Source: Solirubrobacterales bacterium (lineage in GTDB: Bacteria; Actinomycetota; Thermoleophilia; Solirubrobacterales; 70-9). Taken from it: a stretch of DNA of 64,000 nucleotides. The stretch is taken from the NCBI GenBank assembly GCA_016712175.1, contig JADJRQ010000005.1, forward strand, positions 36,447 to 100,446. The letters run 5' to 3'. A program made the translations under genes and the position numbers. The notes beneath the pieces are model-generated. The model was given only the letters and a program-made list of their open reading frames with translations. It searched no databases and had not been told where the DNA came from. Numbering within the stretch: the stretch's first letter is position 1; each line of letters opens with the position of its first letter. This document shows, piece after piece, positions 8,889-16,826 of this stretch.

Positions 8889-10202
8889 CTAGCCGCGGCT
8901 GCGGGTCCGGTTCCCGTTGCTCTTGCCCTTGCCCTGTTTCGAGTACTGGCCGCTACCACGATTGCCGGATTTCCGCTTGCCATTGCCGTTTCCGGAGCTG
9001 CCGCCCGACCCGTTGTTACGCGGGCCGGAGCTGCGGCTGGAACGGTTGCGGCGCGGGGTGGTGGTCTCGGAATGGATCGAGACCGGCGCGCCGCTCTGCT
9101 CGTACTCGTGCGAAAGCCCGAGGGACTTCGCGATTTTCTGCATGTCTCTGGCCTGATCGGCCAGGACGAAACTGATGCCGATGCCATCAGCACCCGCTCG
9201 ACCTGTCCGGCCGACGCGATGGACAAAGGTGTCCTGGTCTTCCGGCATGTCGTAGTTGATTACGTGGGTGACATCGGCGACGTCGATACCGCGAGCCGCG
9301 ACATCGGTGGCCACGAGGGTGTCCACCTTGCCGCTCTCGAAGTCCGCCAGCGCGCGTTGGCGCTGGTTCTGGGACTTGTTGCCATGCATGGCCGCTGCCC
9401 TGATCTGGGGTGAGCGGCTCAGCTTCTTTACGAGTCGGTCGGCGCCATGTTTTGTGCGAACGAACACCAGGGTGCGTCCCCGCTCCGAGTTTTCCAACTC
9501 GTGGAGCAGTGATGTGACCTTGGCTTCGTGCGAAAGATGGATGAAACGGTGTTCGACCTTGCCCTGGTTCTTGTCCGGGGCAGGCTTGGTCACGTGAGTG
9601 ACGGGATGATGGGTGTACGCGTCGGCGAGCTTGCCGGCGGCACCCTCGAGGGTGGCCGAGAAGAACAGGGTCTGGCGGTTGTTATGGATCTTCTTGACGA
9701 TGCGGTCGACGGCGGGCTTGAATCCCATGTCGAGCATGCGGTCGGCTTCGTCGAGCACCAGGTGTTCGACGTGGTCGAGGGTGAACGAGCGGCGCTGAAG
9801 CAGATCCTCGAGCCGGCCGGGGCAGGCGACGACGATGTGGGCACGGGCGGCACGCTTGGCCTGGGCCTGGATTCCGACGCCTCCATATACGGGGGCGATC
9901 GAAAGGGCACGGGCCTTGCAGATGGCGTCCATCTCGTCGACGATCTGGCTGGCCAGTTCCCGGGTCGGGGCGAGGATCAGCGCTGAAGGCCGGCGGGAAT
10001 CGGCAGCGATCAGGTCGACCAGCGGCACGCCGAAGGCGAGCGTCTTGCCGGAGCCGGTCGGCGACTGGACAAGAACGTCCCGGTCGTCGAGCACGTCTTC
10101 GATGACCTGTCGCTGTACGGCGAAGGGGGCTTCGAATCCACGCTGGGTGAGCGCATTGACTACAGGTTTTGACACGCCGAGATCGGCGAAAGACTTACTC
10201 AT
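8889..10202 (-). CDS. DEAD-box ATP-dependent RNA helicase
   Basis: 437-aa helicase of the RhlE/DeaD type, acting in RNA remodelling such as ribosome assembly or cold adaptation. Motifs in order: Q-motif region 'FAVQRQVI', motif I 'SPTGSGKT', Ia 'PTRELA', II 'DEAD' in 'LVLDEADRMLDMGF', III 'SAT', and VI 'HRVGRTGRAG'. A low-complexity tail of about 55 residues rich in Arg, Ser, Gly and Asn follows, typical of RNA-binding C-termini. The frame runs on upstream for ~1.7 kb antisense to the next gene; the start at 'MSKSFADLG' is chosen because the family begins there. It sits close to the cold shock gene, fitting a shared RNA role. Confidence 0.93.
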   Translation of the reverse strand: MSKSFADLGVSKPVVNALTQRGFEAPFAVQRQVIEDVLDDRDVLVQSPTGSGKTLAFGVPLVDLIAADSRRPSALILAPTRELASQIVDEMDAICKARALSIAPVYGGVGIQAQAKRAARAHIVVACPGRLEDLLQRRSFTLDHVEHLVLDEADRMLDMGFKPAVDRIVKKIHNNRQTLFFSATLEGAAGKLADAYTHHPVTHVTKPAPDKNQGKVEHRFIHLSHEAKVTSLLHELENSERGRTLVFVRTKHGADRLVKKLSRSPQIRAAAMHGNKSQNQRQRALADFESGKVDTLVATDVAARGIDVADVTHVINYDMPEDQDTFVHRVGRTGRAGADGIGISFVLADQARDMQKIAKSLGLSHEYEQSGAPVSIHSETTTPRRNRSSRSSGPRNNGSGGSSGNGNGKRKSGNRGSGQYSKQGKGKSNGNRTRSRG

Positions 10203-10405
10203 GATGTTCAACTTTCTACTGCGAGGTGAGGGGTGTGGGGAGATTCGGTAACCCCAAAAACGCTCACTGCGCAGAAAGGAACAGAACCTCGATGGACATC
10301 CGTCGGGGACATCCAACGTCAACCAAGGTAGCAGGGATCGGTGGGTGGTCAAGCGGAGCTTCGTCACAGAGGGCCGTGGCGAACCCACGCTTCGCCGCCG
10401 GTCCA

Positions 10406-10429
10406 TACACTTATTGACTCGCGAGTCAA
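10406..10429 (+). promoter_or_regulatory. Candidate -10 box and perfect 16-bp operator upstream of the beta-oxidation fusion
   Basis: TTGACTCGCGAGTCAA at 10414-10429 is a perfect palindrome, 49 bp before the start codon of the fusion gene. A weak -10-like hexamer TACACT (10406-10411) lies directly before it, so the palindrome would cover the transcription start. This is the usual layout for repression by a TetR- or GntR-type dimer, and beta-oxidation genes are often controlled that way. The regulator is not identified; no such gene is adjacent. Confidence 0.5.
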
Positions 10430-10478
10430 CTTCTCGCAGAAGCTTCCACACACGACCCCCTGGAGGATCAAGAACCTC

Positions 10479-12482
10479 ATGTTCGTACACAAGGCCGCCG
10501 TAGTCGGCGGCGGCACCATGGGTGGTCAGATCGCACAGGCAATCGCCGCGTCTGACACCCCCGTCGTCATCAAGGACGTCGATCAGAAATTCGTAGATCA
10601 CGCCATCGAAGAGGTCAAGAACGTCACTTCGGGCCAGCTCGGTGGGCTGGTCAAGAAGGAGAAGCTGACCCAGGAGCAGGCCGATGCCCGCCTCGCCGAA
10701 GTCATGGGCCTGGTCACCGGCACCACTTCTTACGACGAGTTCGGCGATGTCGACTTCGTGATCGAAGCGGTCCCGGAGAAGATGGCCATCAAGCAGGCCG
10801 TCTTCGCCGAGCTCGACGCGGTCACCCCCGGACACGCGATCCTCTCCTCCAACACCTCCGGTCTTTCGATTTCGGAGATGGCAGAAGCGACTATCCGCCC
10901 GGACAAGGTCGTCGGCTTCCACTTCTTCTATCCGGCGTCGGTCATGCCGCTGGTCGAAGTCGTCATCGGTGATGAGACCACTACGGAGACGGTCCAGTCC
11001 GCCTCGAACTTCGCGCAGGCAATCGGCAAGCAGCCGATCACCTGTGGTGAGGTCCCCGGCTTCGTCGTCAACCGAATCCTGAACTCCGCGGTCAGCGAAA
11101 TCTGGCGCGCCCAGGAAGAGCAGAGCCTCTCGATCGCGAAGATCGACGAAGGCGTCGGCGCGGCGAACGTCGCCCCGATGGGTCCGTTCATCCTGGCCGA
11201 CATGCTCGGGCTCGACACCGTGTTCCACGTCGCCGAGAACCTGAACGATGCCTATGGCGACTCCTTCTACGTCCACCAGGGCATGAAGAAGCTCGTCTCC
11301 GAAGGCAAGCTCGGCGCCAAGACCGGCGGCGAAGGTCTCTACAAGGACGGCCAGCCGAACATTGGTGGTGATGGTGAGGCTGACGCCGAGGATTTGGCCG
11401 ACCTCTTCACCGCGAAGGCGCTGATCGAGGCCTGCCTGCTGCTCGAGGAAGGTGTCGCATCGGTGCGCGACATCGACGTCGGCATGATGGCCGGAGCCGG
11501 ACTGGACCCGCGCCGCGGACTGTTCCCGCCCTTCTGGAAGGCCGACATCGAAGGTGTTGACAAAGCGCTCGAGAAGATCGAGGCCCTGCACGAGAAGCAC
11601 GGCGACCGTTTCGCCCCGCCGGTCACGCTCAAGCGGCTGGTTGCGCAGAAGCGCTTCGGCATCGCGGCCGGTCAAGGTATCTACCCCTGGGCCCGTCCGG
11701 ACGAGGCTGAGCAGACGGAGCAGGTCAAGCTCCAGACCCGCGGCCCTGTCGCGATCGCCTGGCTGAGCAATCCGCCGATGAACGCGATCGCTCCGCAGGT
11801 GATCGAGGATCTCGGCACCGTCTGGGAGAAGGTCAAGGCGAATCCGGAAATCGGCGCCATGATCATCGCCTCCTCGATGCCGATCGTCTACTCCGCCGGA
11901 GCCGACATCAAGAAGTTCACCCAGATGGACACCGAGGGTGGAGCCGCCCTGATCAACAATGGTCACGAGCTGCTCAGGGACTTCGGCAAGGACCGGGTCG
12001 TCACGATCGCCGCTGTCAACTCCCTCGCCTTCGGTGGCGGTTGTGAGCTCGCGATGGCCTGTGACTTCCGGATCGCGGCCGAGTCGGCTGTCTTCGGTCA
12101 GCCCGAGATCAAGCTCGGAATCATCCCCGGGTTCGGCGGAACGCAGCGTCTGCCGCGTCTGGTCGGAGGCAACCAGGCCCTTGAGATGAACCTGGTCGGA
12201 GATCCGATCTCGTCCCTCGAAGCCCTCGAATACGGCCTCGTCACCCGGGTTGTCCCGGATCAGGAGCTGTTCGACACCGCCATGAACTGGGGAGTCCGGC
12301 TGGCCGGCCAGGCCCCGATCGCGGTCGAGCAGATCAAGAAGGTCTCGTTCGCCGGTGGAGATGCCGATGCGGGAATCGACGCCGAGAAGCAGGGCTTCGC
12401 GACGGCATTCCTCTCCGAGGACGCCAAGGAAGGCATCGGAGCCTTCCTCGGCAAGAGGACACCGAAGTGGTGCGGCAAGTAG
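10479..12482 (+). CDS. 3-hydroxyacyl-CoA dehydrogenase / enoyl-CoA hydratase fusion
   Basis: 667-aa bifunctional enzyme for the hydration and NAD-dependent oxidation steps of fatty acid beta-oxidation. The N-terminal half is the dehydrogenase: Rossmann motif 'VVGGGTMGGQIAQAIA' near residue 10, 'GFHFFYPASVMPLVEVV', and 'GFVVNRILN' in the C-terminal dehydrogenase domain. The hydratase begins near residue 420, with the oxyanion-hole segments 'SAGADIKKF' and 'AFGGGCELAMACDFRIA' and 'GQPEIKLGIIPGFGGTQRLP'. This order is opposite to E. coli FadB, which has the hydratase first. The ATG start is chosen over an in-frame site 46 codons upstream because the Rossmann strand begins there and GGAGG precedes it by 12 bases. 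No thiolase gene is adjacent. Confidence 0.93.
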   Translation: MFVHKAAVVGGGTMGGQIAQAIAASDTPVVIKDVDQKFVDHAIEEVKNVTSGQLGGLVKKEKLTQEQADARLAEVMGLVTGTTSYDEFGDVDFVIEAVPEKMAIKQAVFAELDAVTPGHAILSSNTSGLSISEMAEATIRPDKVVGFHFFYPASVMPLVEVVIGDETTTETVQSASNFAQAIGKQPITCGEVPGFVVNRILNSAVSEIWRAQEEQSLSIAKIDEGVGAANVAPMGPFILADMLGLDTVFHVAENLNDAYGDSFYVHQGMKKLVSEGKLGAKTGGEGLYKDGQPNIGGDGEADAEDLADLFTAKALIEACLLLEEGVASVRDIDVGMMAGAGLDPRRGLFPPFWKADIEGVDKALEKIEALHEKHGDRFAPPVTLKRLVAQKRFGIAAGQGIYPWARPDEAEQTEQVKLQTRGPVAIAWLSNPPMNAIAPQVIEDLGTVWEKVKANPEIGAMIIASSMPIVYSAGADIKKFTQMDTEGGAALINNGHELLRDFGKDRVVTIAAVNSLAFGGGCELAMACDFRIAAESAVFGQPEIKLGIIPGFGGTQRLPRLVGGNQALEMNLVGDPISSLEALEYGLVTRVVPDQELFDTAMNWGVRLAGQAPIAVEQIKKVSFAGGDADAGIDAEKQGFATAFLSEDAKEGIGAFLGKRTPKWCGK

Positions 12483-12522
12483 CCGCTGACTCGGTCGCTG
12501 ACTCAGCGAACACTGTTACTCG

Positions 12523-12548
12523 AAAGGGCGGCCTACAGGCCGCCCTTT
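12523..12548 (+). terminator. Intrinsic terminator of the fusion gene
   Basis: An 11-bp perfect stem (AAAGGGCGGCC / GGCCGCCCTTT) with a 4-base loop, 40 bp past the stop codon, ending in TTTCT. It can work in both directions because of the A-run on its left side. Confidence 0.8.
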
Positions 12549-12686
12549 CTCGTCGAGATCTGAGGGGGCGAGCGGCCCGGAACGACCCGACGCGCTCGAC
12601 TTCGTCGACGCTCGCACGGCTTGCTCATTGACAGAAGTCAAATCGCGTCACCGGCTCGCTCACTCCTCACCAGCCACGCCCAGGAC

Positions 12687-12967
12687 GTCCCCGTGCACCA
12701 CCCGCTGGCGTAGGACAAAGGCCGAGTCTCGCCGGCCCCCGAGATCCCCGAAACCGTGGATAGTCCACGGTTTCGGGGATCTCGGCGCCACCATCCCTCA
12801 CAGCTTTAAGCGCTCGGCCCTTCCAGGGCTCCCGCAAGTGGTGCACGGGGACTGCCTGAGAGCGGCTGGCAAGGAGTAAAGCCCGGGAATATCCGCGATC
12901 GTACCCACGTACTTGAGCTGATATTCCCGGGCGTCGACGAAGCCAGGCGCCGCTCAGGCAGTTCCCC
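12687..12967. repeat. Tandem pair of long-range stem-loops in a 512-bp gene-free region
   Basis: The interval 12483-12994 has no credible gene. After the terminator it holds two consecutive stem-loop units. Unit 1: arms 12687-12701 and 12838-12852 are 15-bp perfect inverted repeats; inside is a perfect 22-bp hairpin at 12739-12785 with a 3-base loop. Unit 2: arms 12847-12866 and 12949-12967 pair over about 17 bp with two small bulges; inside is a perfect 13-bp inverted repeat, 12881-12893 with 12920-12932. The right arm of unit 1 and the left arm of unit 2 share GGGGAC, so the two basal stems compete for six bases. This could be a structured RNA, a small palindromic mobile element or an elaborate terminator; nothing in it codes for protein. 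Confidence 0.7.
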
Positions 12968-12994
12968 GGGCGCCGCTTCACATAGATTCTTCCC

Positions 12995-13447
12995 ATGGAC
13001 GAGTTTTCTCTTCGTATTGCAGACAAGACCTGGCCGACTCTCTCCAGGCTTATGGGTGGCCATGCCCGGATCTATCGACTTTCCCGCGGGAAGATCGGGC
13101 ATCACATTCCCGGGCTTCCTCCGATGTGCCTGATCGACCACGTGGGGGCCAGGAGTGGTACGAAGCGGACCAGTCCGCTGCTCTACATCGAGGATGGCGA
13201 TGACATCGTGATCGTTGCGTCAAAGGGCGGCTACGAAAAGAGCCCCGCCTGGTTCTACAACCTCAAGGCAAACCCTGACACGAGGGTCCAGATCGGCAAC
13301 GAAATACGTCCGGTCCGTGCTCATGTGGCCAGTGAGGCCGAGCGGCAGAAGCTCTGGCCGAAAGCGGTCGAGGTTTACCCGTCATACCAGCAGTATCAGG
13401 ACCGGACCAAGCGAAAAATCCCGCTGGTAGTCCTAGAAAAAAGATAG
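12995..13447 (+). CDS. Deazaflavin (F420)-dependent nitroreductase family protein
   Basis: 150-aa member of the DDN/Rv3547 family of split-beta-barrel flavin/F420 oxidoreductases. The signature segments are 'LIDHVGARSGTKRTSPLLY' and 'IVASKGGYEKSPAWFYNLKA' followed by NPD, which form the deazaflavin-binding site in characterised relatives. Such enzymes reduce quinones, biliverdin or unsaturated lipids with reduced F420. It starts within 30 bp of the structured element and is convergent with the subtilase gene, ending 9 bp from its stop codon. The substrate cannot be predicted. F420 use would fit an actinobacterial host. Confidence 0.88.
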   Translation: MDEFSLRIADKTWPTLSRLMGGHARIYRLSRGKIGHHIPGLPPMCLIDHVGARSGTKRTSPLLYIEDGDDIVIVASKGGYEKSPAWFYNLKANPDTRVQIGNEIRPVRAHVASEAERQKLWPKAVEVYPSYQQYQDRTKRKIPLVVLEKR

Positions 13448-13456
13448 TCCGCTTGC

Positions 13457-15193
13457 CTACTTGCCGGCGAAGACGCTTAGTTTGTAGCGGTAGTTCTGGG
13501 TGACCTTGCGGGCGCTTGGTGTGACGGCGACGTAGACGACCTGGGCCCTGCGCTTCAGGTTCCTTACCCGAACGCCTTCAGTCTTGGAACGGCGGCGGTC
13601 CGACTTCACGATCATGCTTCGGCGGGACCTGTAGATCGACTTGGCCCTGGGCTTGAAGACCCGAAGCTTGATGTCGCCCTGGTACTGGGCCGCGGTGATC
13701 AGCACCTTCTTGCGCCGGGCGATCTTGACCCGGTAGACATCGGCCGGATCCTCATCCTGCATGAGCGTCGCGGTGACGGACCTGCGTTTTCCTGATCTTG
13801 GCTTGAAGAGGTACCGGGCCTTCCTGAACAGCGAACCGTCGATCCACTTGATGTTTTCATTGGGCTCGAACGGGTCCGCCACGGGGGCGGCCACAGTCTG
13901 GGCGGCGTCGATGTTCAGCAACCCGTCGCCGAATTGATCGTCACGACCGGGCGCTCCGAGGTCGGTCGCTGAGTGGGCAAGCGCACGACCGGCCTGCCCG
14001 GCGTCGAGGTCGGGCCGGGACTGGAGGAGCCAGGTTGCGGCTGCGGAAACCATCGGAGTGGAGAAGCTGGTGCCACTCTGGTTTGACCACCCTCGTGTAG
14101 CTCCGCCGGCCGGGTTGATGCTCAGACTGGGGGCGAACACGTTGACCCCCGGGGCGGTGATGTCGACCTTGGAATTGCTCGTGGCGAAAGGCGCGGTAAG
14201 TCCACCGTCGTCAACCGCCGAGACGGTCAAAACGTGCGGGTCGTTCGCGGGCCGGATAGCGGAGTTGCCTTCGAGCCCGGGGTTGCCGGCCGAAGCGACC
14301 GGAAGCACACCCTTCCTGACCGCGAACTCGGTCGCCACGAAGTGGGAGAAACAGCTGTTGGAGGGCAAGGCGTAACTCATGTTGAGCACAGCGCTCTTGG
14401 CCTTGACTGCCTTGACGACGGCATCGGTGGCGGTGGAGCAAGTCGTACCCGACGGGACCAACCGCATCGTCATGCCCGGCCAGACCCCGCGGATGCCGAG
14501 GCCCTCGCCCGGTGAGCCGGCGATTGCGGCGACGGCGGTGCCGTGGGAGTCCTTCGCGGGACTTAGCGAAAGGGGGTCGGCCAGCCGGGCCGTCGTCAGG
14601 TCGGGGTGCTGCGGATCGAGCGATTCCTCGATCAGCGCCAGTTCGGGACTGGACCCGGTGACCTCGGGCGGGGTCGTGTCGGTCGGGTTGACGATGCCGT
14701 TCAGCCACCACTGCAGGTCCGAGTAGAGGTCGGTCGGGTAGCTCGTGGGGGTGATCTTGACGTCGGGCTCGGCGAATACGAGCTTTCCGGAGCGGTCAAG
14801 GTCGCCGGCGAAATCAATGGCGTCATCGCGTTCGATCGTGAAGATTCCTGTCGCCCTGTCGATCGGGCTTGCTCCGGCCGTGTCTGCGATACGGTCGGTA
14901 GCCGCTCCGGGCCGTCCGCCGACAATCCAGGTCGTGGCACCGGATCTCGATTCTTTCGACCCACTCACCGAGATGGTCGCTCCGCCACTCGCTGGCGGCA
15001 GTTCCATCGGCGACTGGGGCGCCGAGGCTATCGCCACGGTAGCCAGGCCGAGCATGGCGATCGCGACGGTCGCGAGCAGGAGCAACCGCAGGGCGCATTG
15101 ATGGCTGATGCCGGTTGCCCCCTGTGGCGTCGGATGAGACTCGGTTGTTTGATTCCTGTGCTTCTGCATTCCCTTATGTAACCCATCAAACAC
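13457..15193 (-). CDS. Secreted subtilisin-like (S8) protease with atypical catalytic triad
   Basis: 578-aa exported S8-family protein. After a short basic N-terminus a hydrophobic segment (about residues 34-55, 'LLLLATVAIAMLGLATVAIA') acts as signal peptide or anchor. The catalytic His (near 217, 'DSHGTAVAAIAG'), oxyanion Asn (near 304, 'ASAGNPG') and Ser (near 376, 'SGTSFSTP') are present. The first triad member is not: the usual V-I-D-T/S-G reads L-I-E-E-S near residue 189, so Asp is replaced by Glu. The last ~120 residues are a beta-rich, Arg/Lys-rich domain resembling the PPC domain. The protein may be a weak protease or a non-catalytic binding protein. An alternative ATG lies eight codons downstream. 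Confidence 0.85.
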   Translation of the reverse strand: MFDGLHKGMQKHRNQTTESHPTPQGATGISHQCALRLLLLATVAIAMLGLATVAIASAPQSPMELPPASGGATISVSGSKESRSGATTWIVGGRPGAATDRIADTAGASPIDRATGIFTIERDDAIDFAGDLDRSGKLVFAEPDVKITPTSYPTDLYSDLQWWLNGIVNPTDTTPPEVTGSSPELALIEESLDPQHPDLTTARLADPLSLSPAKDSHGTAVAAIAGSPGEGLGIRGVWPGMTMRLVPSGTTCSTATDAVVKAVKAKSAVLNMSYALPSNSCFSHFVATEFAVRKGVLPVASAGNPGLEGNSAIRPANDPHVLTVSAVDDGGLTAPFATSNSKVDITAPGVNVFAPSLSINPAGGATRGWSNQSGTSFSTPMVSAAATWLLQSRPDLDAGQAGRALAHSATDLGAPGRDDQFGDGLLNIDAAQTVAAPVADPFEPNENIKWIDGSLFRKARYLFKPRSGKRRSVTATLMQDEDPADVYRVKIARRKKVLITAAQYQGDIKLRVFKPRAKSIYRSRRSMIVKSDRRRSKTEGVRVRNLKRRAQVVYVAVTPSARKVTQNYRYKLSVFAGK

Positions 15194-15287
15194 CTGGTGG
15201 TATCGGCGCCCCTCAAATTATTGGATATGCCCCGAGGACACCCTCCGGGCGCCGCGACGCCACCGAATCACCATTTAGGCTGCTCAC

Positions 15288-15947
15288 ATGCCCTATCCCA
15301 AAGCGGTGCTCTTCGACAATGACGGCCTTCTTCTGGACACGGAATCGGTCTGGACACGGGCCGAGCAGCAGTTGTTCGGGCGCCGTGGACTTGAATTCAC
15401 GATCGACCACAAACGCAGCCTGGTTGGCAGCTCACAGGAGGCCGCGGGGCTCAAACTGGGCCGTTTCCTCGCTGAAGTGGGCGATGAAGAGGCGATCATG
15501 GAGGAGCTGAACGTGCTCGTCCTGGCTGAGCTCGAACGAGGTGTGGACGAAATGCCCGGCGCTGGCGACTTGGTTCGGGTGTTGCGCCAGGCCTGAATAC
15601 CGGTCGGCCTGGTGTCGAATTCGCGGCGAGAGTTCATGGAACGTTCGCACGAAGTCGCTCAGTCCGGCCTCGAGTTCGACGCCTCGGTAAGCGGTCACGA
15701 GGTCCCTGAGGCGAAACCGGCCCCGGATGCGTACCTGGAAGGCTGCCGGCAACTCGGGGTCGACCCCGGGAAGCGGGTGATCGCTCTCGAAGATTCGCCC
15801 TCAGGAGCCACGGCCGCCGCCGCAGCCGGCTTGTTCGTAGTCGGCGTTCCTTCCGTCCCCGGAATCGAGCTTGAAGCCGCCGATATGACTGCACCTTCGC
15901 TACAACATGAGTCGGTGCTGGTGGCCCTGGGGCTCCAGCCCGCCTAG
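15288..15947 (+). pseudogene. HAD-superfamily phosphatase interrupted by an in-frame TGA
   Basis: Conceptually a 219-aa HAD hydrolase of the beta-phosphoglucomutase/phosphatase type. Motif I is 'LFDNDGLLLDTE', motif II 'GLVSNS', motif III Lys in 'HEVPEAKPAPDAYLEG' and motif IV 'VIALEDSPSGATAAAAAG', all in one reading frame. Codon 15594-15596 is TGA where the family usually has Gly (a GGA codon would restore 'RQAGIPVGLVSNS'). No frameshift is involved, unlike the other broken genes in this window. It may be a real nonsense mutation, a base-call error, or read through. A separate product of the 102-aa first part would lack motifs II-IV and be inactive. Confidence 0.75.
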
Positions 15948-15951
15948 ATTC

Positions 15952-16719
15952 CTACTGTTCGAGGACCCGTCGCCGCCGGATCACCCGTTCGGCCAGCCGC
16001 AGCGGTGGTTCCACTTCCTGATCAAGTCCAGCCCAGGCCCGGCCGTCGCCCAGGGCCTTGTCGGTCATCACTGTGAGGCCAGGCAGCATCCGCTCCAGTT
16101 CGTCGAGGTCAGCCTCGTGATCGGGCACGTCGAGGGCGGCGTCCATCTCGACCAGGGTCGCCCGCGCGGCGGTCTCGATGGCGAGGGCGGCGGCGTAGAC
16201 CCGACCGGCGTCGAGATCTGCCCTGACGCGGGGGATCAGGAACTCGCAGGCGTTCGCTTCGTCTTTGCCGCTGAGGATCGCCGCGATCCGGGCGACCGGC
16301 CTGGTGCGGCCCTGGCGTTCCCGGCGCGGGCTTGCCGTGCCGCCTCGCGCGTCGATGTCAAAAGCGTCGAGGAACCGCCCATCTGCCAGCCGGTCACCGT
16401 CGCCGTAGCCGATCCTCGCGCTGACGATCTGTTCCAGAGCAGGTGATTCAGCGAACGGACGGCCGCTGGCGGCGGCTTCGGCGGCAAGAACGCGGTCGAT
16501 CGAGTCCAGGGCTTCGTCGAGCAGTGCCTGGGTGAATTCGTCTTCGTCCAGCCGGGCAACCCAGGCTGCGGCACCCGACTCGTCACCGAGCGGTTCGTGG
16601 GCCCGGATCAGCGTGGCGGTGGTGACGCTGACATGAGTGGCTCCATCGGCCCGGCTCGACTTCTTCGGGCGCCGGCGCTTGCGCCGCGCCGGCGGCAAGG
16701 CACCTTCTGTCTCGAGCAC
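15952..16719 (-). CDS. Conserved-looking hypothetical protein downstream of the cell-wall hydrolase
   Basis: 255 aa from the GTG used here; no family recognised. It has a basic patch (RRKRRRPKKSSR) near the start, then an Ala/Leu/Asp-rich mostly helical body without membrane segments or known motifs. The gene follows the wall hydrolase on the same strand. Codons upstream of this GTG, back to about 16821, still look coding ('SPLFGFVQIELPG' and 'DDGRYLDRQGELDRVL') and lie 5 bp after the hydrolase stop, but contain no ATG, GTG or TTG. The natural start is probably there, using a rare codon (ATC at 16819-16821) or hidden by a base error. Cotranscription with the hydrolase is likely. Confidence 0.6.
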   Translation of the reverse strand: MLETEGALPPARRKRRRPKKSSRADGATHVSVTTATLIRAHEPLGDESGAAAWVARLDEDEFTQALLDEALDSIDRVLAAEAAASGRPFAESPALEQIVSARIGYGDGDRLADGRFLDAFDIDARGGTASPRRERQGRTRPVARIAAILSGKDEANACEFLIPRVRADLDAGRVYAAALAIETAARATLVEMDAALDVPDHEADLDELERMLPGLTVMTDKALGDGRAWAGLDQEVEPPLRLAERVIRRRRVLEQ

Positions 16720-16826
16720 GAGTACCCGGTCCAGCTCCCCCTGCCGATCGAGGTAACGACCGTCATCAAGCGGCAGCGTTCCCGGCAGTTCAATCTGGAC
16801 GAACCCGAATAGCGGGCTGATCGCGG

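Noticed and set aside
10203..11966. Upstream part of a 1025-aa frame that includes the DEAD-box helicase
   Set aside because: It is antisense to the beta-oxidation fusion, rich in Asp/Arg/Gly as expected for a shadow frame, and the helicase family begins at 10202.
15594..15596. Selenocysteine reading of the HAD TGA
   Set aside because: No SECIS-like hairpin was recognised just downstream and the family has Gly, not Cys, at this position.
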